A stretch of 32,948 nucleotides of DNA from Betaproteobacteria bacterium. GTDB taxonomy: Bacteria; Pseudomonadota; Gammaproteobacteria; Burkholderiales; Casimicrobiaceae. Position 1 is the stretch's first letter, and each line of letters opens with the position of its first letter. A model generated the notes under the pieces. That model saw only the letters and a program-made list of their open reading frames with translations. It was not told the DNA's origin and ran no database searches. Position numbers and translations under genes: made by a program. Of the stretch, positions 23,406 through 31,685 are shown one piece after another. The DNA lies in the NCBI GenBank assembly GCA_003153475.1, contig PLYT01000016.1, positions 84,874 to 117,821 on the forward strand, given 5' to 3'.

Positions 23406-24622
23406 TCGCCCCGATGCTCGCGGAAGCCTGGCATGCGATGGGCGCGAATCGCCTGCGCTCGTTCCTCACGATGCTCGGCATGATGATCGGGGTCGCTGCC
23501 GTGATCATGATGCTCGCCGTCGGCCAGGGCGCCCAATACGCGGTTGACCAGTCGATCGCCTCGATGGGAAGCAATCTCTTCATCGTCATGTCCGGCTCGA
23601 CAACGTCCGGCGGTATCCGCATGGGTATGGGCGCGACGCCGACGCTCACCACCGGAGACGCCGAGGCGATCGGCGAGCTGTCGTCGATCGCCGCCGTGGC
23701 CCCCATCGCCCCGGGCACGACGCAGGTCGTCTACGGCGCGAACAACTGGAGCACGATGGTGGCCGGGACCACGCCCGGCTATCTCACGGTACGCGACTGG
23801 GCCGTCGAGTCTGGCTATCCGTTCACGGAGTCGGACGTCCGTTCCGCTACGCGTGTCACGCTGCTTGGCCGGACGGTCGCGCAGAACCTGTTCGGCGATG
23901 CGGATCCGGTCGGCAAGACGATCCGTATCAAGCAGAGCCCATTCCTGGTGATCGGCGTGCTCGCGCCGAAAGGGCAGAGTCTCGACGGCCGCGATCAGGA
24001 CGACACGCTGTTCGTCCCGGTGACAACCGCCCAGAGGCGCCTTTTCGGCACTCAGTTTCCCGGCAGCGTGCGTTTCATCGTCGCCCAGGCCACTTCGGCA
24101 GAGGCGATGACGGCAGCCGAGCGCGATATGACGCAGCTGTTGCGGCAGCGCCATCATCTGCCCGAACGATCCGACAACGATTTCGACATCCGTAACCTCA
24201 CGGCGCTGGCCAACGCAGCGGCGCAGACCACGCGCGTGATGTCGATCATGCTCGGCGCGATCGCGTCGGTCTCGCTGCTCGTGGGCGGCATCGGGATCAT
24301 GAACATCATGCTGGTGTCGGTCACCGAGCGCACGCGCGAGATCGGCATACGCGTCGCGATCGGCGCGCGTGAGCGCGACATCCGCACCCAGTTCCTGCTT
24401 GAAGCGATCATCATCTCGCTCATCGGTTGCATGGTAGGCGTCATTCTCGGCGTGGGGGCGGCGGTCGGCGCCAACCTGGCCGCGAGCACCCCCGTGGTAG
24501 TCACCGGCGCGTCCGTCCTGCTGGCCTTCCTGGTGGCGACCGGAGTCGGCGTATTCTTCGGTTTCTATCCCGCGAACAGGGCGGCTCGGCTGAAGCCGAT
24601 CGATGCGCTGCGGTACCAGTGA
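23402..24622 (+). CDS. macB: MacB-type ABC transporter permease
   Basis: The permease is 406 residues from GTG 23402, overlapping the broken ATPase gene by 4 bases. It has the type VII ABC layout: first membrane helix after [24 protein letters not shown], a large periplasmic domain (about residues 45-280), then three membrane helices ([41 protein letters not shown] and [16 protein letters not shown]), ending in [18 protein letters not shown]. The [17 protein letters not shown] coupling segment is intact. Such permeases act with an ATPase, a MacA-like adaptor and an outer-membrane channel in peptide, lipid or drug export. No adaptor is present and the ATPase is truncated, so this copy probably cannot work unless an ATPase is supplied elsewhere. 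Its own reading frame is undamaged. Confidence 0.85.
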   Translation: MIAPMLAEAWHAMGANRLRSFLTMLGMMIGVAAVIMMLAVGQGAQYAVDQSIASMGSNLFIVMSGSTTSGGIRMGMGATPTLTTGDAEAIGELSSIAAVAPIAPGTTQVVYGANNWSTMVAGTTPGYLTVRDWAVESGYPFTESDVRSATRVTLLGRTVAQNLFGDADPVGKTIRIKQSPFLVIGVLAPKGQSLDGRDQDDTLFVPVTTAQRRLFGTQFPGSVRFIVAQATSAEAMTAAERDMTQLLRQRHHLPERSDNDFDIRNLTALANAAAQTTRVMSIMLGAIASVSLLVGGIGIMNIMLVSVTERTREIGIRVAIGARERDIRTQFLLEAIIISLIGCMVGVILGVGAAVGANLAASTPVVVTGASVLLAFLVATGVGVFFGFYPANRAARLKPIDALRYQ

Positions 24623-24750
24623 TCGTGGCAACGCTGGCACGGCGGGCGTGCACAGGACACGCAAGGGTTGGTTTTTGCCGGCCGTTCGTCAAACGGTATC
24701 GATCACCTCGACATGTCTACCGTCCATCAGAGCGTGGTAGCCGTCAACCA

Positions 24751-24764
24751 TTGATCTGGATCAA
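24751..24764. promoter_or_regulatory. Perfect FNR/ANR box (TTGAT-N4-ATCAA)
   Basis: TTGATCTGGATCAA is an exact match to the FNR-family consensus. It lies in the 236-base gap before the DUF3300 gene, centred about 101 bases before its ATG. Its first six bases (TTGATC) with AATAAT (24775-24780, 18 bases on) could also form a sigma-70 promoter. A TACAAA hexamer at 24813-24818 would instead place the box at an activating distance. Control by oxygen through an FNR/ANR regulator is inferred. Confidence 0.65.
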
Positions 24765-24858
24765 CCCTTGTTTCAATAATCGGCGAATCGGGTCCGTACA
24801 GCCCTACGCCGTTACAAATCGAGCCGCGGGATGCGATTCGTTGGCGCATACTTACTTC

Positions 24859-26130
24859 ATGGTTCTTCGCCGCAAACTCGCTTCCGTCATCGCCGGCGGG
24901 CCGGCCATCCGCCGGTTCGTGCGGGGTCATCTGCGTCCTTTATTTATCGGGGCGCTCGCGTTCCTGATGGTTGTCGTGGCGCCGGCCGGCGCGCAGGCGC
25001 CCGGTGCGCCGGATTACAGCCAGGACGAACTCGATCAACTGCTCGCGCCAATCGCTTTATACCCCGATCAGCTGCTGGCGCAGACCCTGATGGCCGCCAC
25101 GTACCCGCTCGAGGTCGTGGAAGCGGCGCGCTTCGTGCAGCAGAACCCCAGCCTCCGGGGCGATGCACTGGACCAGGCGCTGGCGGACAAGAACTGGGAC
25201 CCCAGCGTGCAGTCGCTTGCCGCGTATCCGCAGGTCCTGACAATGATGAACGACAAGCTCGAATGGACGCAGCGCTTGGGCGACGCATTTCTGGCCGACC
25301 AGGCGAGGGTCATGGACACGGTGCAGTCGTTGCGCCAGAAGGCGCAGGCCGCCGGCAACCTGCAGTCGACGCCGCAACTGTCGGTGACCACGCAGGATGA
25401 CGACATCGTCATCGACACGCCGCAACCTGACGCGGTTTACGTGCCGGTCTACGATCCGACTGTCATCTACGGACCGTGGTGGGCTCCAGCGTACCCGCCC
25501 TGGTTCTGGTGTCCGCCGCTGATTTACGGTTATCCATACTGCCCCGAATTCACGGTGGGTATCGTGTTCGGAGCACCGTGGCCGATCTGGTTCAACCACT
25601 GGGGCTGGGCGCATCCGCATTGGCACGGGCATAGCATCGCGATCGACGGTCGCAACAACCGCTTCTGGAACGACCCGAGGCATCCGCGCCCGCCGCCGGG
25701 CGGAGACTGGCAGCATTCCCCGCCGCACCGCCGAGGCGTCGCCTATCCCAATGCTCCGACACGCGACCGGTTCACACGAATCGATCCCAATGCCGTGCGC
25801 TCGAGACAGGACTTCCGCGGCTACGAGCGCATACAGCGTCCGTCGGCGCCGAATGCAGCGCGCCAGGTGGCGCCGCCGGTCGGATCAACGGTCGCGCGCC
25901 CGGCGCCGTTGCCGCAAGTTGGCGCGCCACCGTTCGACCCGACGCTGTCGCGGCAGCAGACACAGACCAACGCGCAGCGCGGAGCACAGAGCCGCCAATC
26001 GATTCCTTCTGCATCCGCGCCGGCTGGCCATGCTCCATTCGGCAGCGTGCCGGGTGGACGGGCACCCGTCGGTCGAGCACCGGGGCCGGCGCCCGGACCG
26101 TCTCCGCGCGGCGGCAAGTTTGGACGCTAA
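24859..26130 (+). CDS. DUF3300 domain-containing exported protein
   Basis: From ATG 24859 it has 423 residues. A long basic N-terminus (MVLRRKLASVIAGGPAIRR) leads to a hydrophobic signal (LFIGALAFLMVVVAPAGAQA). The DUF3300 core follows: YSQDELDQLLAPIALYPDQLLAQTLMAATYPLEVVEAARFVQQ, then DKNWDPSVQSLAAYPQVLTMM and VPVYDPTVIYGPWW. The next part is rich in Trp, Pro, Tyr and His (PWWAPAYPPWFW and HPHWHGHS stretches), and the C-terminal ~130 residues are low-complexity Pro/Ala/Arg/Gln. The family is periplasmic and of unknown function; it usually sits beside DUF2950, as here (9 bases apart). The perfect FNR box upstream suggests induction at low oxygen. In-frame TTG 24841 is a possible earlier start. 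Confidence 0.85.
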   Translation: MVLRRKLASVIAGGPAIRRFVRGHLRPLFIGALAFLMVVVAPAGAQAPGAPDYSQDELDQLLAPIALYPDQLLAQTLMAATYPLEVVEAARFVQQNPSLRGDALDQALADKNWDPSVQSLAAYPQVLTMMNDKLEWTQRLGDAFLADQARVMDTVQSLRQKAQAAGNLQSTPQLSVTTQDDDIVIDTPQPDAVYVPVYDPTVIYGPWWAPAYPPWFWCPPLIYGYPYCPEFTVGIVFGAPWPIWFNHWGWAHPHWHGHSIAIDGRNNRFWNDPRHPRPPPGGDWQHSPPHRRGVAYPNAPTRDRFTRIDPNAVRSRQDFRGYERIQRPSAPNAARQVAPPVGSTVARPAPLPQVGAPPFDPTLSRQQTQTNAQRGAQSRQSIPSASAPAGHAPFGSVPGGRAPVGRAPGPAPGPSPRGGKFGR

Positions 26131-26139
26131 AGGCATGGA

Positions 26140-27141
26140 ATGCCCGGTGACATGCGCGAGAACCCGATGACATACAGCTTCCACCAACGCTGGTCCCTGA
26201 TCCTTAGCATCGCGGTCGGCGCATCGTGCACTGCGCTCGCGCCATTCGCATTTGCGGCCAATACGAATACGGCCGCGACAACGCCGCGAACGGAGATCCA
26301 GCAGCGCTTCGCGACGCCGGAGGCAGCGGCTGCAGCACTCGTGGCAGCGGTTCGCGTCGACGACCCGAGGCGCATCCGCGCAGTGCTCGGCCCCGGCAGC
26401 GACAAGTTGATCAGCTCCGGAGATCGGGTTGCCGACCGGCAAGGGCGCGCCCGTTTTGTCGCGGCCTTCGAAAAAAATTCGAGGATCGAACGGGAAGGTG
26501 ACGCCAAGGCAACTCTGGTGGCCGGCGAAAACGATTGGCCCCTCCCGTTCCCGATCATCAAGCATGCCGATGGCTGGAGATTCGACACCGAGTCCGGTGC
26601 CGAGGAAATACTCAATCGACGCATCGGGCGCAACGAACTAGCCGCGATCCAGGTTTGCCTTGCTTACGTGGACGCTCAGCGCGAATACGCCTTGACGCAG
26701 GGCAACCGCGATGGCATGCACGAATACGCGATGAAGCTCGTCAGCACGCCGGGCAAGAGAGATGGCTTGTACTGGGCGACGAAGGAAGGACAACCGCTCA
26801 GTCCCCTCGGTCCGCTCGCCGAAAAGGCAAAGGAAGAAGGCTACGGTAAGACCAAGAACGCCGCGCACGAGCCCTACCACGGATATTTCTACAGAATCCT
26901 CACCGCCCAGGGCAGTGAGGCTACGGGCGGCGCCTACAGCTACGTTGCCGGCGGCAGGATGATCGGTGGCTTTGCGTTGGTCGCTTACCCGGCTCGCTGG
27001 GGAGCTTCGGGCGTGATGACGCTGATAGTCAATCACGAAGGCATCGTGTACCAGAAGAATCTCGGCAACGCGACGACGGCAATTGCATCGAAGATGACGC
27101 GGTTCGACCCGGATTCGAGCTGGTCGAAGACGCAGCCGTAG
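26140..27141 (+). CDS. DUF2950 domain-containing exported protein
   Basis: This 333-residue protein has a signal peptide (LILSIAVGASCTALAPFAFA) and the DUF2950 core: QRFATPEAAAAALVAAVRVDD, ENDWPLPFPIIKHADGWRFD, GAEEILNRRIGRNELAAIQVCLAYVDAQREYA, EGQPLSPLGPL, HGYFYRILTAQG, then GGFALVAYPARWGASGVMTLIVNHEGIVYQKNLG. I start at ATG 26140, which has AAGG 6 bases upstream; ATGs at 26152 and 26167 are alternatives. The family is exported and without a known role, and it is usually paired with DUF3300, here as neighbour in a probable operon. The pair probably acts together in the periplasm. Confidence 0.87.
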   Translation: MPGDMRENPMTYSFHQRWSLILSIAVGASCTALAPFAFAANTNTAATTPRTEIQQRFATPEAAAAALVAAVRVDDPRRIRAVLGPGSDKLISSGDRVADRQGRARFVAAFEKNSRIEREGDAKATLVAGENDWPLPFPIIKHADGWRFDTESGAEEILNRRIGRNELAAIQVCLAYVDAQREYALTQGNRDGMHEYAMKLVSTPGKRDGLYWATKEGQPLSPLGPLAEKAKEEGYGKTKNAAHEPYHGYFYRILTAQGSEATGGAYSYVAGGRMIGGFALVAYPARWGASGVMTLIVNHEGIVYQKNLGNATTAIASKMTRFDPDSSWSKTQP

Positions 27142-27313
27142 GGCAAGCAGTGGAGCGGCGACTCAGAGGAATGCTTAACCTCCCTGCCCGCGCCTTGCGC
27201 ATTACTCCCGAGCGCCGCGGCATGATCGTCGGCAGGTACCGGGTAGATAACGTTGCTTCCCGCGATCGCGAGGAGCGCGATGACCGGCATCCATTATCCC
27301 GAAAGGCCATGCC

Positions 27314-27802
27314 ATGAATGTTGCTAAGCGCGCGCATTCAGTACCGGCAGCGGTGTCAGACGATACCGATTTCAAAACCGCGTTGGTGCCCGTGCGAAGG
27401 CGTCGGTACCTTCGGCCGCCGGCGGGCGGACCGTTGCGCGAGGTGTTCGGCACGACGCACTTGCGGCGACTCCTCTCATGTTTGCTCGGCGCCTGTGTTG
27501 CCGGTCCGCTCGCTGTTGCGGCCCAACCGACGCCGGGGGACTCCCGCGGCGAACTCCTGTATTCCACGCATTGCGTCACCTGCCACACCACACAGGTGCA
27601 TTGGCGCGACAAGAAGCTGGCGACAGACTGGCCGAGTCTCCGGGCGCAGGTGCGCCGCTGGGAGTCGAACATCGGGATGAATTGGAGCGACGACGACATC
27701 GTCGCCGTCACCCGCTACCTGAACGAGCACTACTATCGATTCCCCACCCCGGAAACGACGGCGGCGGTGGACAGGCCGTCGCCGCGTGCGTCGGCCCCGT
27801 AG
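27314..27802 (+). CDS. Mono-haem cytochrome c with HW motif
   Basis: The protein is 162 residues. It has one c-type haem site, CVTCH (Cys87, Cys90, His91), followed by TTQVHWRDKKLATDWPSLRAQVRRWESN and WSDDDIVAVTRYLNEHYYRF, a pattern common in small betaproteobacterial cytochromes. A signal sequence LLSCLLGACVAGPLAVAAQ lies at about residues 53-71. The ~50 residues before it are unusually long and basic for a Sec signal, but GAAAGG at 27301-27306 supports ATG 27314. No Met ligand typical of class I cytochromes lies close after the haem; M122 is a candidate. It should carry electrons in the periplasm. It may be in the same low-oxygen group as the DUF3300/DUF2950 genes, 172 bases upstream. Confidence 0.82.
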   Translation: MNVAKRAHSVPAAVSDDTDFKTALVPVRRRRYLRPPAGGPLREVFGTTHLRRLLSCLLGACVAGPLAVAAQPTPGDSRGELLYSTHCVTCHTTQVHWRDKKLATDWPSLRAQVRRWESNIGMNWSDDDIVAVTRYLNEHYYRFPTPETTAAVDRPSPRASAP

Positions 27803-27865
27803 CTCGCACGTCCGGCAACACTCGCAGACCGACCGCGAGCGTCCGCAACACTGGAGAACCAGATC

Positions 27866-29566
27866 ATGGTCGACCGAATCTGGTTGAAGAACTATCCCGC
27901 TGGCGTACCGGGCCAAGTCGATCTCGACCGCTACAAATCGCTCGGGGATCTGTTCGACGACATCGTCGATAAGTTCGCCGCCAATCCCGCGCTTCACAAC
28001 CTTGGCTTCACCATGAGCTACGGGGATCTGGCGCGCCGCTCACGCGACTTCGCGGCGTTCCTGCAGGAGTTGCCGGGTCTGGCCAAAGGCGAGCGCGTCG
28101 CCATCATGTCGCCCAATCTGCTTCAGTACCCGGTCGCGCTGTTCGGTATCCTGCGCGCCGGCATGACTGTGGTCAACGTCAATCCGCTGTATACCCCGCG
28201 CGAGCTTGAACACCAGTTGAAGGACTCCGGCGCAAAGGCGATCGTCATACTCGAGAACTTTGCCAATACGCTGCAAGAGGTCATCAAGAACACGCAGATC
28301 GTGCATGTGATCACCTCGCAGGTAGGCGACCTGCTACCGGTCCCGAAACGCTGGATCGTCAATTTGGTCGTCAAGCGGGTAAAGAAACTCGTTCCCGCGT
28401 GGAGTATCGACGGCACAACGGACCTGCCCGCAGCGCTGGCGCGCGGCGCCCTGGCCCCGTTCAATGCGCCTACGATCACTCGCGACGACATCGCTTTCAT
28501 ACAATACACCGGCGGCACCACCGGCGTTGCGAAGGGCGCGATGCTCACCCATGGGAATCTGCTCGCCAATCTCGAACAGGTCGGCGTTTGGGTGTCGCGC
28601 ACATTCAAGGAAGGCACGGAAATCGTCATCGCGCCACTGCCGATGTACCACATCTTTTGCCTCACGTCGACACTGGCATTCATGAAGTGGGGAAGCCTGA
28701 TCGTGCTTATCACGAATCCGCGCGACATGCCTGCGTTTATCGAGGAGCTGCGGCGCTGGAAGTGGACCGTCATGACCGGGGTGAATACGCTTTTCAACGG
28801 ACTGCTCAACGTTTCTGGCTTCGAAGGGCTCGATTTTTCCGCAGTGAAAGTAGTCATCGGTGGCGGCGCCGCCGTGCAACTGCCCGTGGCCGAGCGATGG
28901 AAGCGCGTGACTGGCGGTTATATCACTGAAGCTTACGGTCTGACCGAGACCTCGCCCGGCGTGTGCGCCAATCCACTGGGCACAGCCTGGAACGGCAGCG
29001 TTGGCCTGCCCTTTCCATCCACTGACGTGACGATCCGCGACAATGCCTTCAACGAGCTTCCGGTGTGGAACGGCGACGGTGACGTCCTTAACTGCACGGG
29101 CGAAATCTGCGTGCGAGGTCCGCAGGTGATGAAAGGCTACTGGAATAATCCTGCGGAAACCGCAAAGGTGATGCAGGACGGCTGGTTGAAGACCGGCGAT
29201 GTCGGCAATATGAACGCCGACGGCTACGTCACCATCACCGATCGCAAGAAAGACATGATCGTCGTGTCAGGATTCAAAGTCTTTCCGAACGAGGTCGAGA
29301 ATGTCGTGGCGATGCATCAGGGCGTGCTCGAATGCGGGGTGGTCGGCGTGCAGGACGACAAATCGGGTGAGGCGGTGAAGGTGGTGATCGTTCGCAAGGA
29401 CGTGCAGCTTACGAAGGAGGTCATTGTCGAGCACTGCCGGCTGCAACTCACCGCCTACAAGGTTCCGCGACACGTCGAGTTTCGCGATGCGCTCCCGAAA
29501 TCGCCGATCGGAAAGGTATTGCGGCGCGAGCTCCGCGAGACCGCCGGTCATGGTTCTGACCCCTAG
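27866..29566 (+). CDS. fadD: Long-chain fatty acid-CoA ligase
   Basis: This 566-residue AMP-forming ligase activates fatty acids with ATP and CoA for beta-oxidation, at the inner face of the membrane. Motifs are YTGGTTGVAKGAMLTHGN (from residue 214), PLPMYHIF (the FadD linker region), YGLTETSPGV (357-366), GYWNNPAETAKVM, DGWLKTGDVGNMNADGYVTITDRKKDMIVVSGFKVFP, and C-terminal PKSPIGKVLRRELR with the catalytic Lys. Length fits FadD (about 560). GGAG (27853-27856) precedes the ATG. It lies 63 bases after the cytochrome gene on the same strand. The next gene is a hydrolase, so lipid use is a possible shared theme. Confidence 0.94.
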   Translation: MVDRIWLKNYPAGVPGQVDLDRYKSLGDLFDDIVDKFAANPALHNLGFTMSYGDLARRSRDFAAFLQELPGLAKGERVAIMSPNLLQYPVALFGILRAGMTVVNVNPLYTPRELEHQLKDSGAKAIVILENFANTLQEVIKNTQIVHVITSQVGDLLPVPKRWIVNLVVKRVKKLVPAWSIDGTTDLPAALARGALAPFNAPTITRDDIAFIQYTGGTTGVAKGAMLTHGNLLANLEQVGVWVSRTFKEGTEIVIAPLPMYHIFCLTSTLAFMKWGSLIVLITNPRDMPAFIEELRRWKWTVMTGVNTLFNGLLNVSGFEGLDFSAVKVVIGGGAAVQLPVAERWKRVTGGYITEAYGLTETSPGVCANPLGTAWNGSVGLPFPSTDVTIRDNAFNELPVWNGDGDVLNCTGEICVRGPQVMKGYWNNPAETAKVMQDGWLKTGDVGNMNADGYVTITDRKKDMIVVSGFKVFPNEVENVVAMHQGVLECGVVGVQDDKSGEAVKVVIVRKDVQLTKEVIVEHCRLQLTAYKVPRHVEFRDALPKSPIGKVLRRELRETAGHGSDP

Positions 29567-29657
29567 CGGATTCATGGGCTCACCCCCGCGTGCGGACGGC
29601 TTCTCTTCGGCTTCGTGCCTGGGCTTCGGGCACAGCTTCGAATAAGGGTCCAGCCAA

Positions 29658-30734
29658 GTGACTGGGACTACACGAGCGTACAGCGGACGCCTCACAGCGT
29701 GCGTCTTGATCAGTTGGGCGGCTCTTGTCGTCGCCGGCTGCAGCGTTTCGCTACCGAGGACGGCGTCCTCGCAACCGGCAGCTGACGGAATGCGCCGGTC
29801 GGCGGTCGATGCCGGGGTCGAAGAGCGGATCCTTGCCCTCGATCCGCAGCACATTACCGAGCATGATGTGAACGCTTCATTGGCCCTGGGACCGACGCCG
29901 CAGATTATCTTGGTGCACGGCGGCGTCTACGGCACGAATTTGATCATGATGTCGTTCGCTAAATTCCTGGTCGCGATGGGCTACCCCGAAGCGAAGATTC
30001 GCGATCCGTCGAATGGGTCCTATTCGCAGGATCCGTTTGGCAGCAGCAAGAGGCTTGCTGGCGAAATTGCGTGGTATTACGAGCACGACGGCGTGCGCCC
30101 CATGATGGTTGGCCATAGTCAGGGCGGAATTCAGGCGGTGAAGGTGCTCTACGAACTGGGCGGCGCGTTTACCGACAAGCTTGCCGTCTGGAACCCGGTG
30201 ACCGACTTGCCCGAAGAACGATATACGATCGATGACCCCCTGACCGGAGCACAACGCTCCGTGGTCGGCATTTCGCTGGCCTACGTTTCCGTTGTAGGCG
30301 CCGGGGGTGTGGCGCTGGCGGCGCCGGCTGACTGGAACATGGCGCAGCGCCTCCATACCATTCCTAACACGGTAGATGACTTCACCGGTTTCTCGATCGA
30401 CTACGATCCCATTGCGTGGACGTTTCCGGGCACCGATAGTGCGAACCGCTTTCGGCCGAACTTTACTGCAGACGTGCGCAACGTCACCTTGCCACGGACC
30501 TATAGCCATGTATTTGTACCGGAGACGGAGGCGTTGGCTCGCGACACGAAGATGCGAGACTGGCTGAACGCTTACGTGCCCGGCGGTGCAAACGGACAGC
30601 CTCCCGGCGCAGATGAGGGCCGCTCCGACAATGCGCTTTGGGCCGCAGATGTGTGGTTCAGTATCAAGAAGCATTGGTGCATCGAGGCCCAACAGTCAAT
30701 TCACGCCAGACGAGCCGCGCCCGCCACGGAATAG
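29658..30734 (+). CDS. Alpha/beta-hydrolase lipoprotein
   Basis: The protein has 358 residues from GTG 29658. A lipoprotein signal ends in VVAGC (Cys28), so it is probably anchored to a membrane. Alpha/beta-hydrolase features are the oxyanion segment IILVHGGVYG (HGG 87-89) and the nucleophile elbow VGHSQGG with Ser154, a GxSxG motif. Later candidates for the acid and base are aspartates around 250-280 and a His in YSHVF near residue 282. Substrate unknown; esterase or lipase activity is likely from the fold. It lies 91 bases after fadD, which would suit use of released fatty acids. No clear Shine-Dalgarno was seen, so the GTG start is a little uncertain. Confidence 0.78.
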   Translation: MTGTTRAYSGRLTACVLISWAALVVAGCSVSLPRTASSQPAADGMRRSAVDAGVEERILALDPQHITEHDVNASLALGPTPQIILVHGGVYGTNLIMMSFAKFLVAMGYPEAKIRDPSNGSYSQDPFGSSKRLAGEIAWYYEHDGVRPMMVGHSQGGIQAVKVLYELGGAFTDKLAVWNPVTDLPEERYTIDDPLTGAQRSVVGISLAYVSVVGAGGVALAAPADWNMAQRLHTIPNTVDDFTGFSIDYDPIAWTFPGTDSANRFRPNFTADVRNVTLPRTYSHVFVPETEALARDTKMRDWLNAYVPGGANGQPPGADEGRSDNALWAADVWFSIKKHWCIEAQQSIHARRAAPATE

Positions 30735-30910
30735 CGCGACGCGGATGTGAACCCGCGAGTGCCTGATCACTGGGAACACGTGCTGTTGTTGAGATCATTG
30801 CTCATGAATTTCGGCAGTCAAGCATATCCCCGTCGCCGTTGACGGAAGTATGCCCGCAATCGCGGGTAAAGCCTGGCCGTCAGAGCGTAGCGGCAGTCGG
30901 TTGCCTGCGC

Positions 30911-30939
30911 ATGAACGCTCTTCGGTTGAATGCTACAAT
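30911..30939 (+). promoter_or_regulatory. Candidate promoter of the two-component operon
   Basis: ATGAAC (30911-30916) and TACAAT (30934-30939) are spaced by 17 bases, and the -10 is good. It would start transcription near 30946. This favours ATG 30963 over the in-frame ATG 30930, which lies inside the promoter. Confidence 0.4.
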
Positions 30940-30962
30940 TTAGTTTTGCCCGAGTACTGGCG

Positions 30963-31685
30963 ATGAGCGCTTCGGCACATGTCCTCGTGGTTGACGACGA
31001 GCCGGAGATCGCCGACCTGCTTCGGCGCTATCTCGCTGGGCAGGGCTATACGGTCAGCACCGCTGAGGGCGGCGTGGCGATGCGCCGGATAATGGCCAAA
31101 ACGGAAGTGGACCTTGTGCTTCTCGATCTCGGCTTGCCAGGCGAAGACGGGCTGGCGTTGATGCGCTCGCTTCGCGAAACCTCCTCGGTCGCGGTCATCA
31201 TCGTCACCGGTCGCGGTGAGCAGGTTGACCGCATCGTCGGGCTCGAGGTCGGGGCAGACGACTACGTGACCAAACCTTTCGACGTACGCGAGCTCGCCGC
31301 CCGCGTGCGCAGCGTGTTGCGGCGCACGCGCGGCAAGACCGACGCCGCCGAGACCAGTGCGCCGCTCGAGGTCGCCCGCTTTGCCGGCTGGACGCTCCAT
31401 CTCGCCGCTCGCCGGCTTGATTCTCCTCAAGGCAAGGTGGTGGACTTGACGACCGGCGAGTTCGAGTTGCTCGCAGCGCTGGTCAAATCTCCGGGGCGGG
31501 TGTTTTCCCGCGACGAACTGCTCGAGGCGACGCGCAATCGTGAGGCGGGCCCGTTCGATCGCACGATCGATGTCCAGGTCGGCCGATTGCGCCGCAAAAT
31601 CGAAGCTGATCCACAGCGGCCCGAGCTCATCAAATCCGTACGTGGGGCCGGCTATGTCCTGACCTCCAAGGTTGAACGCGCATGA
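30963..31685 (+). CDS. OmpR/PhoB-family response regulator
   Basis: From ATG 30963 it has 240 residues. The receiver domain holds D11/D12, phospho-acceptor D55 (LVLLDLGLPGEDG), T82 (VIIVTGRG) and K104 (DYVTKPF), all as expected. An OmpR-type winged helix follows from about residue 140: VVDLTTGEFELLAALVKSPG, FSRDELLEATRNRE, DRTIDVQVGRLRRKIE and LIKSVRGAGYVL. It binds DNA as a dimer after phosphorylation by the kinase encoded next, with which it overlaps by ATGA. Target genes are not visible. The longer frame from 30930 is rejected because a good -10 hexamer lies inside it. It is intact, in contrast to the broken receiver gene at 501. Confidence 0.92.
   Translation: MSASAHVLVVDDEPEIADLLRRYLAGQGYTVSTAEGGVAMRRIMAKTEVDLVLLDLGLPGEDGLALMRSLRETSSVAVIIVTGRGEQVDRIVGLEVGADDYVTKPFDVRELAARVRSVLRRTRGKTDAAETSAPLEVARFAGWTLHLAARRLDSPQGKVVDLTTGEFELLAALVKSPGRVFSRDELLEATRNREAGPFDRTIDVQVGRLRRKIEADPQRPELIKSVRGAGYVLTSKVERA

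Noticed and set aside
22955-24664. 569-codon minus-strand frame opposite the MacB permease
   Set aside because: The translation is low-complexity (His/Asp/Arg-rich) and mirrors the codon pattern of the intact permease on the plus strand.
27033-27290. Small minus-strand frame with a signal-like N-terminus
   Set aside because: Half of it is antisense to DUF2950 and no Shine-Dalgarno or homologue-like motif is visible.
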